Shown one piece after another: positions 55,063 through 64,000 of a stretch of 64,000 bases of DNA. The stretch is from Paracoccus caeni (GTDB taxonomy: Bacteria > Pseudomonadota > Alphaproteobacteria > Rhodobacterales > Rhodobacteraceae), in the NCBI RefSeq assembly GCF_016629665.1, contig NZ_JAEPRQ010000001.1, positions 248,001 to 312,000 on the forward strand. The letters run 5' to 3'. Numbering within the stretch: the stretch's first letter is position 1; each line of letters begins with the position of its first letter. The position numbers were made by a program, and so were the translations under genes. The notes under the pieces are model-generated. The model did no database searches and had not been told where the DNA came from. It saw nothing but the letters and a program-made list of their open reading frames with translations.

Positions 55063-56142
55063 TCAAAACAACGACAACTGATCCCCCGCCTTGGGCGGTC
55101 GCCCGAACCGGCTGCTGTCCAGCGCGATACTGCCCTCACTATAGCCCAGCCGTTTCCGCGCCAGCCGGAACCGCTGCTGCGTCAACTTGATCTCGATCCC
55201 CTCGCCCCGGAAGCGATGACCGAAGCGCGGGTCGTTATCCTTGCCGCCGCGCATCGCCTGAACCCGGTTCATGATATGCGCGGCCATGCCGGGGCGGTGC
55301 CGCTCCAGCCAGTCGCGAAACAGCGGCGCGACCTCATAGGGCAGCCGCAGCGGGATCATGCTGGCCATCTTCGCCCCGGCCTCTCGCGCAGCGGCAAGGA
55401 TCGTCTCGATCTCAGGCTCGGTCAGGACCGGGATCACGGGCGCGACCATGACCCGGACCGGCACCCCGGCGCGCGACAGTTCTCGGATCATCTTGAGGCG
55501 GGTTTCGGGCGTCGGCGCGCGCGGCTCCATCGCTCTTGCAAGGCCCGCATCCAGCGTCGTCAGGCTGATGCCGATAAAGGTCATGTCCTTCGCCGCCAGT
55601 TCCGCCCACAGATCCACATCCCGCAAAACCGTTCGCCCCCGCGTCACCAGCGTCACCGGATGGTTCCAGTCCCGCAGCACCCTCAGGATGCCCGGCATGA
55701 TCGCCAGCTTCGATTCAATCGGCTGATAGGGGTCGGTATTGGTGCCAAGCGCAATCGGTGCGACCTTGTAGGAAGGGCGACCGATTTCCCGTTCCAACAG
55801 CTTTGCGGCATCGGGCTTGGCGGTGATCTTCGTCTCGAAATCCAGTCCCGGAGACAGGCCAAGATAGGCGTGGCTGGGCCGGGCGTAGCAGTAGATGCAG
55901 CCATGCTCGCACCCTCGATATGGATTGATCGAGCGGTCGAAGGGCACATCGGGCGAGGAATTGCGGGTGATGATGCTGCGCGGCTGTTCGGTCACGACTT
56001 CGGTTTGCAGTAACCGTTCCTCTTCAGGAATGTCCCAGCCGTCATGTTCCCGCTGACGCTGATACAGCTCGAACCGACCCTCCGGGCGGGTGTCCGAGCC
56101 TCTGGCTTTCAGCCGTTCATCTGGATCGCGGGGTGGCAGCAT
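55063..56142 (-). CDS. PA0069-family radical SAM protein
   Basis: The 359-residue protein has the radical-SAM cluster motif C-x3-C-x2-C in NPYRGCEHGCIYCYARPSHAY and the family-specific N-terminus with EDRPRS-like TEQPRSIITRN. The central GTNTDPYQPIESKL and VTLVTRGRTVLRDVDL are conserved in the PA0069/SplB-like group. The reaction is unknown; relatives are sometimes compared with DNA photoproduct lyases. The C-terminus has QLSLF. It is monocistronic, divergent from yghU. Confidence 0.9.
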   Translation of the reverse strand: MLPPRDPDERLKARGSDTRPEGRFELYQRQREHDGWDIPEEERLLQTEVVTEQPRSIITRNSSPDVPFDRSINPYRGCEHGCIYCYARPSHAYLGLSPGLDFETKITAKPDAAKLLEREIGRPSYKVAPIALGTNTDPYQPIESKLAIMPGILRVLRDWNHPVTLVTRGRTVLRDVDLWAELAAKDMTFIGISLTTLDAGLARAMEPRAPTPETRLKMIRELSRAGVPVRVMVAPVIPVLTEPEIETILAAAREAGAKMASMIPLRLPYEVAPLFRDWLERHRPGMAAHIMNRVQAMRGGKDNDPRFGHRFRGEGIEIKLTQQRFRLARKRLGYSEGSIALDSSRFGRPPKAGDQLSLF

Positions 56143-56246
56143 GAGGCAAGATTAGAACATAACAAGAACATTTACCAGAGATTCGGCGGGTTGATGTTCG
56201 CGACTGCCAGACACATGTTTTGCAAAGAACACCGACAGGAGATGTC

Positions 56247-57116
56247 ATGAGCGACGAATATATTCCGCCAAAGGTCTGGGTCTGGGACAAGGAAAACGGC
56301 GGCGCATTTGCCAGCACCAACCGGCCGATCGCAGGGGCGACCCATGACAAGGCCCTGCCTGTGGGCAAGCACCCCTTGCAACTTTATTCGCTGGCGACGC
56401 CCAACGGGCAAAAGGTCACGATCCTGCTTGAAGAGCTGCTGGAGGCCGGTTTTGACGCCGAATACGATGCCTGGCTGATCAAGATCGGCGATGGCGATCA
56501 GTTCGGCAGCGGCTTTGTCGAGGCGAACCCGAACTCGAAAATCCCGGCTTTGTTCGATCATTCGGTCACGCCGCCGCAGCGGGTGTTCGAATCCGGCTCG
56601 ATCCTTGTCTATCTGGCCGAGAAATTCGGAGCCTTCCTGCCGAAAGACCCCGCCGCACGGACCGAGGCATTGAACTGGCTGTTCTGGCAGATGGGATCGG
56701 CACCTTTCCTTGGCGGCGGCTTTGGCCATTTCTACGCTTATGCGCCGGTGAAGATCGAATACGCGATCAACCGCTATGCGATGGAGGCGAAGCGTCAGCT
56801 TGACGTGCTGGACCGCCACCTTGCCGATCACCGCTTCATGGCGGGCGATGACTATTCCATCGCCGATATGGCGATCTGGCCGTGGTATGGGCAACTGGTC
56901 GCGGGCAAGGTTTACGGCGATGCCGCGACCTTCCTTGATGGCGCAAGCTATACCAATGTCCGCCGCTGGTATGACGAAATCGCGGCCCGCCCGGCGGTGC
57001 AGCGCGGGATCATGGTCAACAAGACCTCGGGCGATCCGGCGCAGCAATTGCACGAACGCCACGACGCCTCGGACTTCCAGAACCGCACGCAGGACAAGCT
57101 GGAACCACAGGGCTGA
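56247..57116 (+). CDS. yghU: Glutathione-dependent disulfide-bond oxidoreductase YghU
   Basis: The 289-residue Nu-class glutathione transferase homologue has the YghU signature: the N-terminal YIPPKVWVWDKENGG and PVGKHPLQLYSLATPNGQKV, where the family uses a threonine-proline-asparagine site instead of catalytic cysteine or tyrosine. It continues ANPNSKIPALFDHS and ESGSILVYLAEKFG. Such enzymes reduce disulfides with two bound glutathiones. The ATG at 56247 follows ACAGGAGATGTC. Confidence 0.94.
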   Translation: MSDEYIPPKVWVWDKENGGAFASTNRPIAGATHDKALPVGKHPLQLYSLATPNGQKVTILLEELLEAGFDAEYDAWLIKIGDGDQFGSGFVEANPNSKIPALFDHSVTPPQRVFESGSILVYLAEKFGAFLPKDPAARTEALNWLFWQMGSAPFLGGGFGHFYAYAPVKIEYAINRYAMEAKRQLDVLDRHLADHRFMAGDDYSIADMAIWPWYGQLVAGKVYGDAATFLDGASYTNVRRWYDEIAARPAVQRGIMVNKTSGDPAQQLHERHDASDFQNRTQDKLEPQG

Positions 57117-57230
57117 CGCCCCGCCATAGGCCGGATTCAGCCGGGACGCGACGTCGCCCGGCAGAATCTGGCTTGGCATTTCAATTCGGTAACTGCTTAA
57201 TGCCGCCAGATTTTATTCGGAGGTATTGAA

Positions 57231-58289
57231 ATGCAGCTTCCCCGTATAGCGATTGACGCCCTGCCCGCAGGAGACGGCGCGGTCACGAAATACATTTCGC
57301 CCGAGGTGCGCAACAAATCCTGGTTCAATCCGGGCAAGCCGGTGATCTTCGTCAACGGGATGCTGAACACCCCCGAGGATCACATGAAAAGCGCCAATGC
57401 GCTGTCGCTGATGCTGGGCAGCCCGGTGATCGGTGTTTACAACCAGAAAGACGGTTTCTGGCGCGACCTGTTCCAGTGCATTTCGGACAAGGCGCAGATG
57501 ACCTCGATGCAGACATCGAACCTGCATACGAACGATCAGTGGATCCGCGTCTATGAACAGCTTTATCAGATCGAAAAGCAGAAACGCCCCGGCCTGACCC
57601 ATGCTGCCTATGTGCATGAATTGCTGGCCTCGAACGCGGCGGCGCAATCGCTGTTTGCCTTGTTGGTCGCCTCGGACGGGATGCTGGGCACGCCGATCTG
57701 CTGCCACAGTCAGGGCAATCTGGTCACCTCGAACGCGCTGACCGGCGTGACGATGGTGCGCGGCACCGGCGCGGTGCAGGGGCTAGAGGTGAACAGCTTC
57801 GGTTCCCCGGCGCGCGGCTGGCCTGCCGGTCTGCGGCGGGTGAACAACGCCTATACCTTCGATCCGGTCAGCTTCCTTGATCTGACGATGGATTGGACCA
57901 GTTCCAAGGTCGGCTTCAAGGTCGCGCATGGATTCTTGAACTATGTCGATCAGGACGGGGAATTTGTGGTGAACCGCTTCCGCACCGGCGGTTGGGGCAT
58001 GACCGTGAACATGGACGAAGACGGCCTTGCCGATTTCTGCGTCACCCTTGGCACCAATACCCGGCGGCTGCGGTCGATCTTCGACCGGCTGGAAAAGGCG
58101 CATTGGAGCGACAGCGACGATGTGGCCGTGGCCTATGTGAACAAGCTGGGCGACGCCCAGATCGCGGCGCTTCAGGTCAGCGACCGGGATTTTGTCACGC
58201 AACTGGTGCGCCTGCTGAATGCCGGGATCACCACCAGCGATGAGCGTATGGCCATCGCGCGGCTGGAAGCCGCGCAGAAAGTCGCCTGA
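57231..58289 (+). CDS. Unassigned alpha/beta-hydrolase-fold protein
   Basis: This 352-residue soluble protein is not one I can assign to a named family, but it has a plausible hydrolase core. An early strand with KPVIFVNGMLNTPEDH is followed by a nucleophile elbow CHSQGN (S160), an acid in TFDPVSF (D211) and a histidine in VAHGFLNY (H233). Those spacings suit a Ser-Asp-His triad in a lipase-like fold. About 110 residues follow the triad, including a helical C-terminus. There is no signal peptide. It stands alone, with an AT-rich promoter-like stretch and GGAGG upstream. A lipase/esterase or a secreted effector are both possible. Confidence 0.7.
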   Translation: MQLPRIAIDALPAGDGAVTKYISPEVRNKSWFNPGKPVIFVNGMLNTPEDHMKSANALSLMLGSPVIGVYNQKDGFWRDLFQCISDKAQMTSMQTSNLHTNDQWIRVYEQLYQIEKQKRPGLTHAAYVHELLASNAAAQSLFALLVASDGMLGTPICCHSQGNLVTSNALTGVTMVRGTGAVQGLEVNSFGSPARGWPAGLRRVNNAYTFDPVSFLDLTMDWTSSKVGFKVAHGFLNYVDQDGEFVVNRFRTGGWGMTVNMDEDGLADFCVTLGTNTRRLRSIFDRLEKAHWSDSDDVAVAYVNKLGDAQIAALQVSDRDFVTQLVRLLNAGITTSDERMAIARLEAAQKVA

Positions 58290-58322
58290 CGACACCGGAA
58301 ACGAGGTTAGAGCAACGTTTCT

Positions 58323-59030
58323 CTATGCCGCTGCGTGCCCGGCCAGCCGGGCATGCAGATCCTCGCGCCGCAGCGCCTGTTTCGGGCCCTGCATCACCGC
58401 GCGCCCGCGTTCCAGCACCAGAAAATCGTCACCCAGATCCCATGCGAAGTCGAAATACTGCTCGACCAGCACGATCGCCATATCGCCACGGTCGCGAAGC
58501 GCGGCAATCACCCGGCCGATCTGGGCGATGATGTTGGGCTGAATCCCCTCGGTCGGTTCGTCCAGCAACAGCACCCGGGGCTTGGTGATCAGCGCGCGGG
58601 CGATGGCAAGCTGCTGTTGCTGCCCGCCCGACAGATCGCCGCCGCGACGGTGGGACATTTCGGCGAGCACCGGAAAGCTCTCGAAAATCTCGTTGGGGAT
58701 GCGCCGTTCGGCGCGGGGCAGGCAGGCAAAGCCGGTTTCCATATTCTCGCGCACCGTCAGCATCGGGAAGATCGCCCGGCCCTGCGGCACATAGCCCACG
58801 CCCAATCGCGCCATCTGTTGCGCGCTGATCCGGCCAAGCTCTGCGCCGTCAAAACGGATGTCGCCGCCGGAGCGCGGATACCGCCCGGCCAGCAGGTTCA
58901 TCAGCGAGGTCTTTCCGACCCCGTTATTCCCCATCACGCAGGTCACCGCGCCGGGGCGGGCGGCGATGTCGATCCCGTGCAGGATCTGCGATCCGCCATA
59001 ATGCAGGGTCAGGTTCGTCGCGTTCAGCAT
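58323..59030 (-). CDS. urtE: Urea ABC transporter ATP-binding subunit UrtE
   Basis: The 235-residue ATPase is the LivF-type member of the urea importer. It has Walker A GNNGVGKTS, signature LSGGQQQQLAIARAL and Walker B VLLLDEPTEGIQPNI. The GVGYVPQGRAIFPMLTVREN segment is characteristic of UrtE. It is last in urtABCDE, one base after urtD, and ends 33 bases from the convergent hydrolase gene. Confidence 0.94.
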   Translation of the reverse strand: MLNATNLTLHYGGSQILHGIDIAARPGAVTCVMGNNGVGKTSLMNLLAGRYPRSGGDIRFDGAELGRISAQQMARLGVGYVPQGRAIFPMLTVRENMETGFACLPRAERRIPNEIFESFPVLAEMSHRRGGDLSGGQQQQLAIARALITKPRVLLLDEPTEGIQPNIIAQIGRVIAALRDRGDMAIVLVEQYFDFAWDLGDDFLVLERGRAVMQGPKQALRREDLHARLAGHAAA

Positions 59031-59031
59031 C

Positions 59032-59772
59032 TCAGCGCCCCAGATAGACTTCGATCACGTCGGGATTTCGGGTGACATGGTCCAGCGAGCCCTCGGCCAG
59101 AACCGAGCCCTGATGCAGCACCGTCACCTTGCATTCCAGCCGCCGCACGAAATCCATGTCATGTTCGACCACCACCACAGCCCGCGTCTCGGCCAGACGG
59201 CGCAGCAGCGTCGTGGTTTGTTCCCGCTCGGCCAGGGTCATCCCCGCCGCCGGTTCATCGACCAGTAGCAGGCGCGGTTCTTGCGCCAGCAGCATGCCGA
59301 TCTCCAGCCATTGTTTCTGGCCGTGGCTCAACTCGCCTGCCTTGCGGTCGATCTGTTCGGACAGGCCCACCTCTTCCGCAAGTTCGGCGACCCGTGCGGC
59401 CGAGGTGGCGCTGGGACGCCAGAACAGCACCCCGAACGGGCCGCGATTGGCCTTTAGCGCCATGGTCAGGTTCGCGGAAACGCTTTGATCCTCGAACACC
59501 GTCGGGCGCTGGAACTTGCGGCCGACGCCTGCACGGGCGATCTGCGCCTCGTTCATCTTCAGCAGCGAGCGGGAATCTTCGCCCCACAGAACCCGGCCTG
59601 CATCGGGCTTGGTCTTGCCAGTGACAATGTCCATGAAGGTGGTCTTGCCCGCGCCGTTCGGGCCGATCACCGCGCGCAGTTCCACCGCGCCGATATTGAA
59701 GGACAGGTTGTTAATCGCCTTGAACCCGTCAAAGCTGACCGAGACGGAATCGACTTCCAGAAGCGCGCTCAT
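59032..59772 (-). CDS. urtD: Urea ABC transporter ATP-binding subunit UrtD
   Basis: This 246-residue LivG-type ATPase has Walker A GPNGAGKTT, the signature LSHGQKQWLEIGMLL and Walker B LLLVDEPAAGMT. GRKFQRPTVFEDQSVSANL and the SHGQ rather than SGGQ signature are typical of UrtD. The ATG at 59772 overlaps the urtC stop by four bases. With UrtE it drives uptake of urea delivered by UrtA. Confidence 0.94.
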   Translation of the reverse strand: MSALLEVDSVSVSFDGFKAINNLSFNIGAVELRAVIGPNGAGKTTFMDIVTGKTKPDAGRVLWGEDSRSLLKMNEAQIARAGVGRKFQRPTVFEDQSVSANLTMALKANRGPFGVLFWRPSATSAARVAELAEEVGLSEQIDRKAGELSHGQKQWLEIGMLLAQEPRLLLVDEPAAGMTLAEREQTTTLLRRLAETRAVVVVEHDMDFVRRLECKVTVLHQGSVLAEGSLDHVTRNPDVIEVYLGR

Positions 59773-60977
59773 GCCTTGACCTCCTGTTTGCGGGGGGCTG
59801 CACGGCGCGGTGCGCGCAGGCCCGACAGGCGGTCGAAAATGCCAGCGATGCCTTTCGGCGCGAACAGCGTGACCAGCACGAAGGACAGGCCAAGCGCCAC
59901 CTGCCACCAATCGACCCAATGGACGACATAACCGGGCAGGCGGATATCGGGTGCCCGCCCGCCGGTGAACCAGCTTGACAGCAGCGAGACGACAACCGCG
60001 CCGATGATCGCGCCATACAGCCTGCCGCGCCCGCCAATGGCGACCCAGACGGCAAGGTAGATCGAGGCGATGGGCATCAGTTCCGCCGGGTTGATGATCC
60101 CGGCCTGCGGGTAATAAAGCGCCCCGGCAATGGCGGTGATCATCGCGGCAAGGGTGAAGACGACCAGCTTGAAGCCCTCGACCGGGTAGCCAAGAAAGCG
60201 CACGCGGGTTTCGTCGTCGCGGATGGCGCGGATCACGCTGCCGAACTTGCCGCTGACCAGCCACGCGGCCAGCACGTAAAACACCGCCAGCGCAGCGGCA
60301 GAGGCCCAGAGGAACCAGACCGACAGGGTAGCCTGATCGCGGCCCTCAAGTCCGGGGATGTTTTGCAGCCCCGACAGGCCGTTATTTCCCCGAAAGCCGC
60401 TGTCGTTCTGAAACAGCCACAGCGCGAGCGCTAGCGTCATCGCCTGCGTCAGGATCGACAGATAGACGCCGTTCACCCGCGACCGGAAGGCCAGCCAGCC
60501 AAAAACCAGCGCCAGAATGCCGGGCACGGCGACCACAAGGATCAGTTGCAGCGTCAGCGAATGGGCGAAGGTCCAGACCAGCGGCAGATCGGACGAGCCA
60601 ACCACGCCGAAAATCTGGTTCGCCACCGCCTCTTGCAGTTCCAGCGGGGTGGCGGGGATCGGGTTCTGGGCCAAGGATGCCGCGACAATGGTTTCGGTGC
60701 GCGCATACATCAGCCATTGCCCGACCATATAGCCGCCAAGCGCGAAAAACGCCATTTGACCAAGGCTCAGGATGCCCAGATAGCCCCAGACCAGATCCAT
60801 CGCCACGGCGGCCAGCGCAAGGCACAGCGTCTTGCCCAGCACCTTGACCATCGAGGTCGGGATCGCCCCGTTGCCATAAGCCGCGCTCATCAGCGTGACC
60901 GCGACGGTGAACGCCGCCAGAACCGCCAGCACGATCAGGATCGAGGGGTTGCGAAGGATGAAGGGTTGCCGGGTCAT
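59769..60977 (-). CDS. urtC: Urea ABC transporter permease UrtC
   Basis: The 402-residue LivM-type permease has about ten membrane segments and UrtC hallmarks such as DLVWGYLGILSLGQMAFFALGGY, SGKFGSVIRAIRDDETRVRFLGY and VAIGGRGRLYGAIIGA. It begins immediately after the urtB stop and overlaps urtD by four bases. A long extracytoplasmic stretch (about 95-145) with AVANQIFGVVGSSDLP is normal in this family. Confidence 0.94.
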   Translation of the reverse strand: MTRQPFILRNPSILIVLAVLAAFTVAVTLMSAAYGNGAIPTSMVKVLGKTLCLALAAVAMDLVWGYLGILSLGQMAFFALGGYMVGQWLMYARTETIVAASLAQNPIPATPLELQEAVANQIFGVVGSSDLPLVWTFAHSLTLQLILVVAVPGILALVFGWLAFRSRVNGVYLSILTQAMTLALALWLFQNDSGFRGNNGLSGLQNIPGLEGRDQATLSVWFLWASAAALAVFYVLAAWLVSGKFGSVIRAIRDDETRVRFLGYPVEGFKLVVFTLAAMITAIAGALYYPQAGIINPAELMPIASIYLAVWVAIGGRGRLYGAIIGAVVVSLLSSWFTGGRAPDIRLPGYVVHWVDWWQVALGLSFVLVTLFAPKGIAGIFDRLSGLRAPRRAAPRKQEVKA

Positions 60978-62921
60978 TTACGCCTCTGCCGCGCGGCCAC
61001 GCTGCGGAATGATCCCGCGCGGCCGGAACTGGATGAAGATCACGATGAACAGGATCATGAAGGTCTGCGCCGCCAGCGTGTTCGACGGATTGAAGGATTC
61101 GATCACCTTCGACAGCACGCCGATCAACCCGGCCCCGGCCAGCGTTCCCCAGATATTGCCAACGCCGCCGACAACCACAGTCATGAAGCTTTGCACGATA
61201 TATTGCTGTCCAAGCTCTGACGTGACCTGCGCGAAAAGCCCGATGGCGACGCCCGCGATCCCGGCAATGCCAGAGCCAAGGCCAAAGGTCAGCATCGCGA
61301 TCCGGTCCGGGTTGATCCCCATGCTGGAGGCCATGCCGGGGTTCTGCGTCACCGCCCGCACCTCAAGCCCCACGCGGGTCCGCTTCATGATGAACAGGAA
61401 CAGGCCAAGGAACAGCAACGCCAGAACAAAGATCGCCACCCGGATCGACGAGATCGAGATGACATCGTTGAAGGTGATCGCACCTTCCAGCCATGCGGGC
61501 GCGGTCAGCGGGCGGGCCTGTGTGCCGAAGATGTTCTTGGCAAGCTGTTGCAGCGCGATAGAAACGCCGAAGGTCGCCAGCAACGTCTCTAACGGGCGGT
61601 TCGCCAGATGGCGGATGACCAGCCGATAAAGCAGCACCCCCGCGCCGAATGTCACCACAAAGGCCAATGGCAGCGCGACGATCAGCGACAGGGTGCGGTT
61701 GGCGATCATGGTCTGGACGACATAGGCGGTATAGGCGCCCATCATGATGAATTCGCCATGCGCCATATTGATCACGCGCATGACGCCGAAGGTGATGGCA
61801 AGCCCGATTGCGGCAAGGAAATAGATCGAGGCCAGCGACAGCGCATCCAGCCCCAGATCGACGCCTTTCATGGCGGTCAGCCGCACCTCGGCCCGCATCT
61901 GCGCGGCGCGGGCGGCGTCGGTGACGGCCTTGTCTGGCTCGGCATAGGTATCGAAGAACCGGGTGGCTTCCAGTGCCGCCCCCGCCTCGGCCTCGGTCGC
62001 GGCGGGGGGGACGGTGCCTGCGGCTTCCAGCGCCTCATAGGCGCGGTCACGGGCTGCGGGGTCGTTCAGTTGCCCCACCGGCACGCCACCGACATGACCA
62101 TCGACGATATTCGCGGCCAGCGCATTACGCTGATCGGCAGAGCTGAGTTTCGGTTGCAGCAGCCCTTCCGAGGTCATCAGCGCAATGGCAGCCTCTTCGG
62201 AGAAATCCCCACCACCCACCGAAAGTTCGCGGGCGATATTGGCGTTTGCGGGTTCCTCGGTCGCGGCGATGCGGCTGGTTGCCAGAAGCGGGTTCAGCGC
62301 GGCACGGAAATCAAGGCTGACATCGCCCGCCATCTCCTCGATCGCGGCGACGCGGGCGGCGGTGTCGGTGTCGAAACGGATGGTCAGCAGCTTTTCTACC
62401 CGGTCGCGGCGGGCGGCAAGGGCCGGGTCTTCCTCGGCCGGGGCGGCGCGCAGGGCGTCAAGATGGGCTGAGGTGCCGTCGCGGGCGATGCTGGACAGGG
62501 CAGCGGCGCGGCGGGCAGGATCGGGGCTGGAGATTTCACCGGCGACCAGCGCGCCTTCGATCACGCCGCGCACGCCGGAATTTGGCCGCAGCATCTTCGG
62601 ATCGGCACCCGTCACCGCCGCGCCGGTCGCGGCATCGGTCGCGCTGTCGCCATCGACGATCAGCAACCGCCCGTCATCGGTCATGCCGAGATTGCGGCTT
62701 GCCCATGCCGACAGCAGCGCCAAACCCTCCGGCCCGGTTGCGGCGATCTCTGCGATCAGCGGCTCGACCGTGCGGCGCGAGGGTTTCTCGATCTGGTCCA
62801 GATTGTCGGCGATCACCGCCTCAAGCGCGGGATTTGCGGCGGAAATCTGGGGCAGGGCCAGCAGGCTCAGCGCCAGAAGCAGCGCGGGAAACAGGCGGAG
62901 AGAGGCGCGAAAGGCCATCAT
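60978..62921 (-). CDS. urtB: Urea ABC transporter permease UrtB
   Basis: UrtB is the LivH-type permease of the urea importer. This 647-residue protein has a signal peptide (ending near ISAANP) and a periplasmic helical domain of about 330 residues. A permease domain follows, starting LDALSLASIYFLAAIGLAITF with VMRVINMAHGEFIMMGAYTA. The long N-terminal extracytoplasmic extension is characteristic of UrtB compared with LivH. Two adjacent ATGs (62921 and 62918) could start it. It follows urtA by 63 bases. Confidence 0.93.
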   Translation of the reverse strand: MMAFRASLRLFPALLLALSLLALPQISAANPALEAVIADNLDQIEKPSRRTVEPLIAEIAATGPEGLALLSAWASRNLGMTDDGRLLIVDGDSATDAATGAAVTGADPKMLRPNSGVRGVIEGALVAGEISSPDPARRAAALSSIARDGTSAHLDALRAAPAEEDPALAARRDRVEKLLTIRFDTDTAARVAAIEEMAGDVSLDFRAALNPLLATSRIAATEEPANANIARELSVGGGDFSEEAAIALMTSEGLLQPKLSSADQRNALAANIVDGHVGGVPVGQLNDPAARDRAYEALEAAGTVPPAATEAEAGAALEATRFFDTYAEPDKAVTDAARAAQMRAEVRLTAMKGVDLGLDALSLASIYFLAAIGLAITFGVMRVINMAHGEFIMMGAYTAYVVQTMIANRTLSLIVALPLAFVVTFGAGVLLYRLVIRHLANRPLETLLATFGVSIALQQLAKNIFGTQARPLTAPAWLEGAITFNDVISISSIRVAIFVLALLFLGLFLFIMKRTRVGLEVRAVTQNPGMASSMGINPDRIAMLTFGLGSGIAGIAGVAIGLFAQVTSELGQQYIVQSFMTVVVGGVGNIWGTLAGAGLIGVLSKVIESFNPSNTLAAQTFMILFIVIFIQFRPRGIIPQRGRAAEA

Positions 62922-62984
62922 GGGAAATCTTTCCGAAACGGGCTGGCGATGGCGGCGATAACCCGCCGCCATCTCCGGGCAGCA

Positions 62985-64000
62985 TCAGTAGTTCGATTGA
63001 ACCTGCACGCAGGTCCCGGTCTCGGTGTTCCACATGCCGCATTCCTTGCCGGGCCAGTCGGCATCCAGCACCGCCGATTCCGGCAGGAAGTCGGTCCATG
63101 CATCACCCGGAACCGGCTCGGTCTGGCTGACGATGTCGAATTGACCATCCTCGCGGATTTCGCCGATCAGGACGGGCTTGGTCAGGTGGTGGTTCGGCAG
63201 AACGGTGGCGGTGCCGCCGGTCAGGTTGGGAACCTCGACGCCGACGATCTTGTCCAGCACCGGATCGACATCGGTGGTGCCCGCCGCTTCGACCGCCGCG
63301 ACCCATGCGTTGAAGCCCAGCATCGTGGCCTCCATCGGGTCATTGGTCACGCGTTCGTCGTCACCGATGAACTTGTGCCATTCTTCGATGAATGCCGCGT
63401 TTTCAGGGGTATCGGCGGTTTCGAAATAGTTCCAGGCCGCCAGGTGACCGACGAGGTTCGTCGTATCCAGACCCGCCAGTTCCTCTTCCCCGACCGAGAA
63501 TGCCATAACCGGGATGTCGTCGGCCGAGACACCCGCTGCCGCCAGTTCCTTGTAGAAGCCAACATTGGCATCACCATTGATGGTTGAGACAACTCCGACC
63601 TTTTTGCCGTCGGCACCAAGCGCCACGACATCGGCGACGATCTTCGACCAGTCCGAATGCCCGAACGGGGTGTAGTTCACGAAGATGTCGCCGCTGGCCA
63701 CACCTTTATCGGCCAGATAGCTTTCAAGGATGTTGTTCGTCGTGCGCGGATAGACGTAGTCCGTGCCCAGCAGCGCCCATTTCTCGACGCCCAGTTCCTC
63801 GGCCATGTAATCCACCGCAGGGATCGCCTGCTGGTTCGGTGCGGCGCCGGTATAGATCACGTTCTTCGAGGATTCCTCACCCTCATACTGCACCGGATAG
63901 AACAGCAGACCGTTCAGTTCCTCGATCACCGGCAGCACCGATTTGCGGCTGACCGAGGTCCAGCAGCCGAAGATCACATCGACATCAGAAACAGTCAGTA
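62985..64000 (-). CDS. urtA: Urea ABC transporter substrate-binding protein UrtA (5' end outside window)
   Basis: About 338 C-terminal residues of UrtA are present; the frame runs open to the window edge, so the signal peptide and first fifth of the protein are missing. It reads like type I periplasmic binding proteins of the urea/short-amide group, with FGCWTSVSRKSVLPVIEELN, YPVQYEGEESSKNVIYTGAAPNQQ, and GTDYVYPRTTNNI. UrtA binds urea in the periplasm for UrtBCDE. The operon is normally induced under nitrogen limitation, but its promoter lies outside the window. Confidence 0.95.
   Translation of the reverse strand, partial: LTVSDVDVIFGCWTSVSRKSVLPVIEELNGLLFYPVQYEGEESSKNVIYTGAAPNQQAIPAVDYMAEELGVEKWALLGTDYVYPRTTNNILESYLADKGVASGDIFVNYTPFGHSDWSKIVADVVALGADGKKVGVVSTINGDANVGFYKELAAAGVSADDIPVMAFSVGEEELAGLDTTNLVGHLAAWNYFETADTPENAAFIEEWHKFIGDDERVTNDPMEATMLGFNAWVAAVEAAGTTDVDPVLDKIVGVEVPNLTGGTATVLPNHHLTKPVLIGEIREDGQFDIVSQTEPVPGDAWTDFLPESAVLDADWPGKECGMWNTETGTCVQVQSNY

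Overview
The window reads as chromosome of a Paracoccus-like member of the Rhodobacteraceae (Alphaproteobacteria). The grounds are high GC with strong GC3, a short Rhodobacter-type porin, the DUF3576, DUF4167 and TIGR03862 families, the lptF-lptG-lptD-surA-pdxA-ksgA cluster, a five-gene urea ABC transporter and NnrU. Genus assignment is inference from family content; no rRNA is present.

Layout. 1-2.8 kb: mscL, then a small accessory patch with an IS5-type transposase remnant and an orphan phage-head (MuF) protein carrying a probable toxin tail plus an overlapping candidate immunity gene, bracketed by two 48-bp direct repeats. 2.8-4.5 kb: alanine dehydrogenase and its divergent Lrp/AsnC regulator. 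4.6-8.9 kb: a giant calcium-binding repeat protein with seven near-identical 102-residue repeats and a C-terminal Hint domain. 9.3-15.5 kb (minus strand): DUF3576 lipoprotein, leuS, lptE, holA and a TIGR03862 flavoprotein; leuS carries an AT-rich mosaic segment. 15.8-20.7 kb: porin, yggS, L,D-transpeptidase with ribA, a CenR-like response regulator, and zinT with a candidate Zur operator. 20.9-31.5 kb: two unknown small proteins, a xi-class glutathione transferase, an MFS carrier, a CbiX-like/DUF4202 pair divergent from nnrU, two META lipoproteins, split mnmC functions, a rhomboid protease and gabT. 31.7-39.4 kb: an SDR, two tandem Lrp regulators divergent from ilvC, a PepSY membrane protein with a small cysteine protein, holC and pepA. 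39.5-47.2 kb: the outer-membrane biogenesis operon. 47.3-54.6 kb (mostly minus): DUF4167, prmC-prfA, a YjhX/GNAT toxin-antitoxin-like pair, a metallo-beta-lactamase-fold enzyme, homocysteine methyltransferase and rpsF-rpsR-rplI. 55-58.3 kb: radical SAM protein, yghU and an unassigned alpha/beta hydrolase. 58.3-64 kb: urtABCDE on the minus strand, with urtA running off the window.

Most genes are core housekeeping. The most unusual material is (i) the MuF toxin/immunity cassette with flanking direct repeats, (ii) a repeated 3'-UTR-type element (GGATATTT plus a GAAGAAGAAG tail) found in sense orientation just after several stop codons and once inside a reading frame, and (iii) a 51-bp intergenic element with three palindromic GTRCAC boxes spaced exactly 22 and 11 bp, found twice. 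No tRNA, rRNA or CRISPR array was recognised.
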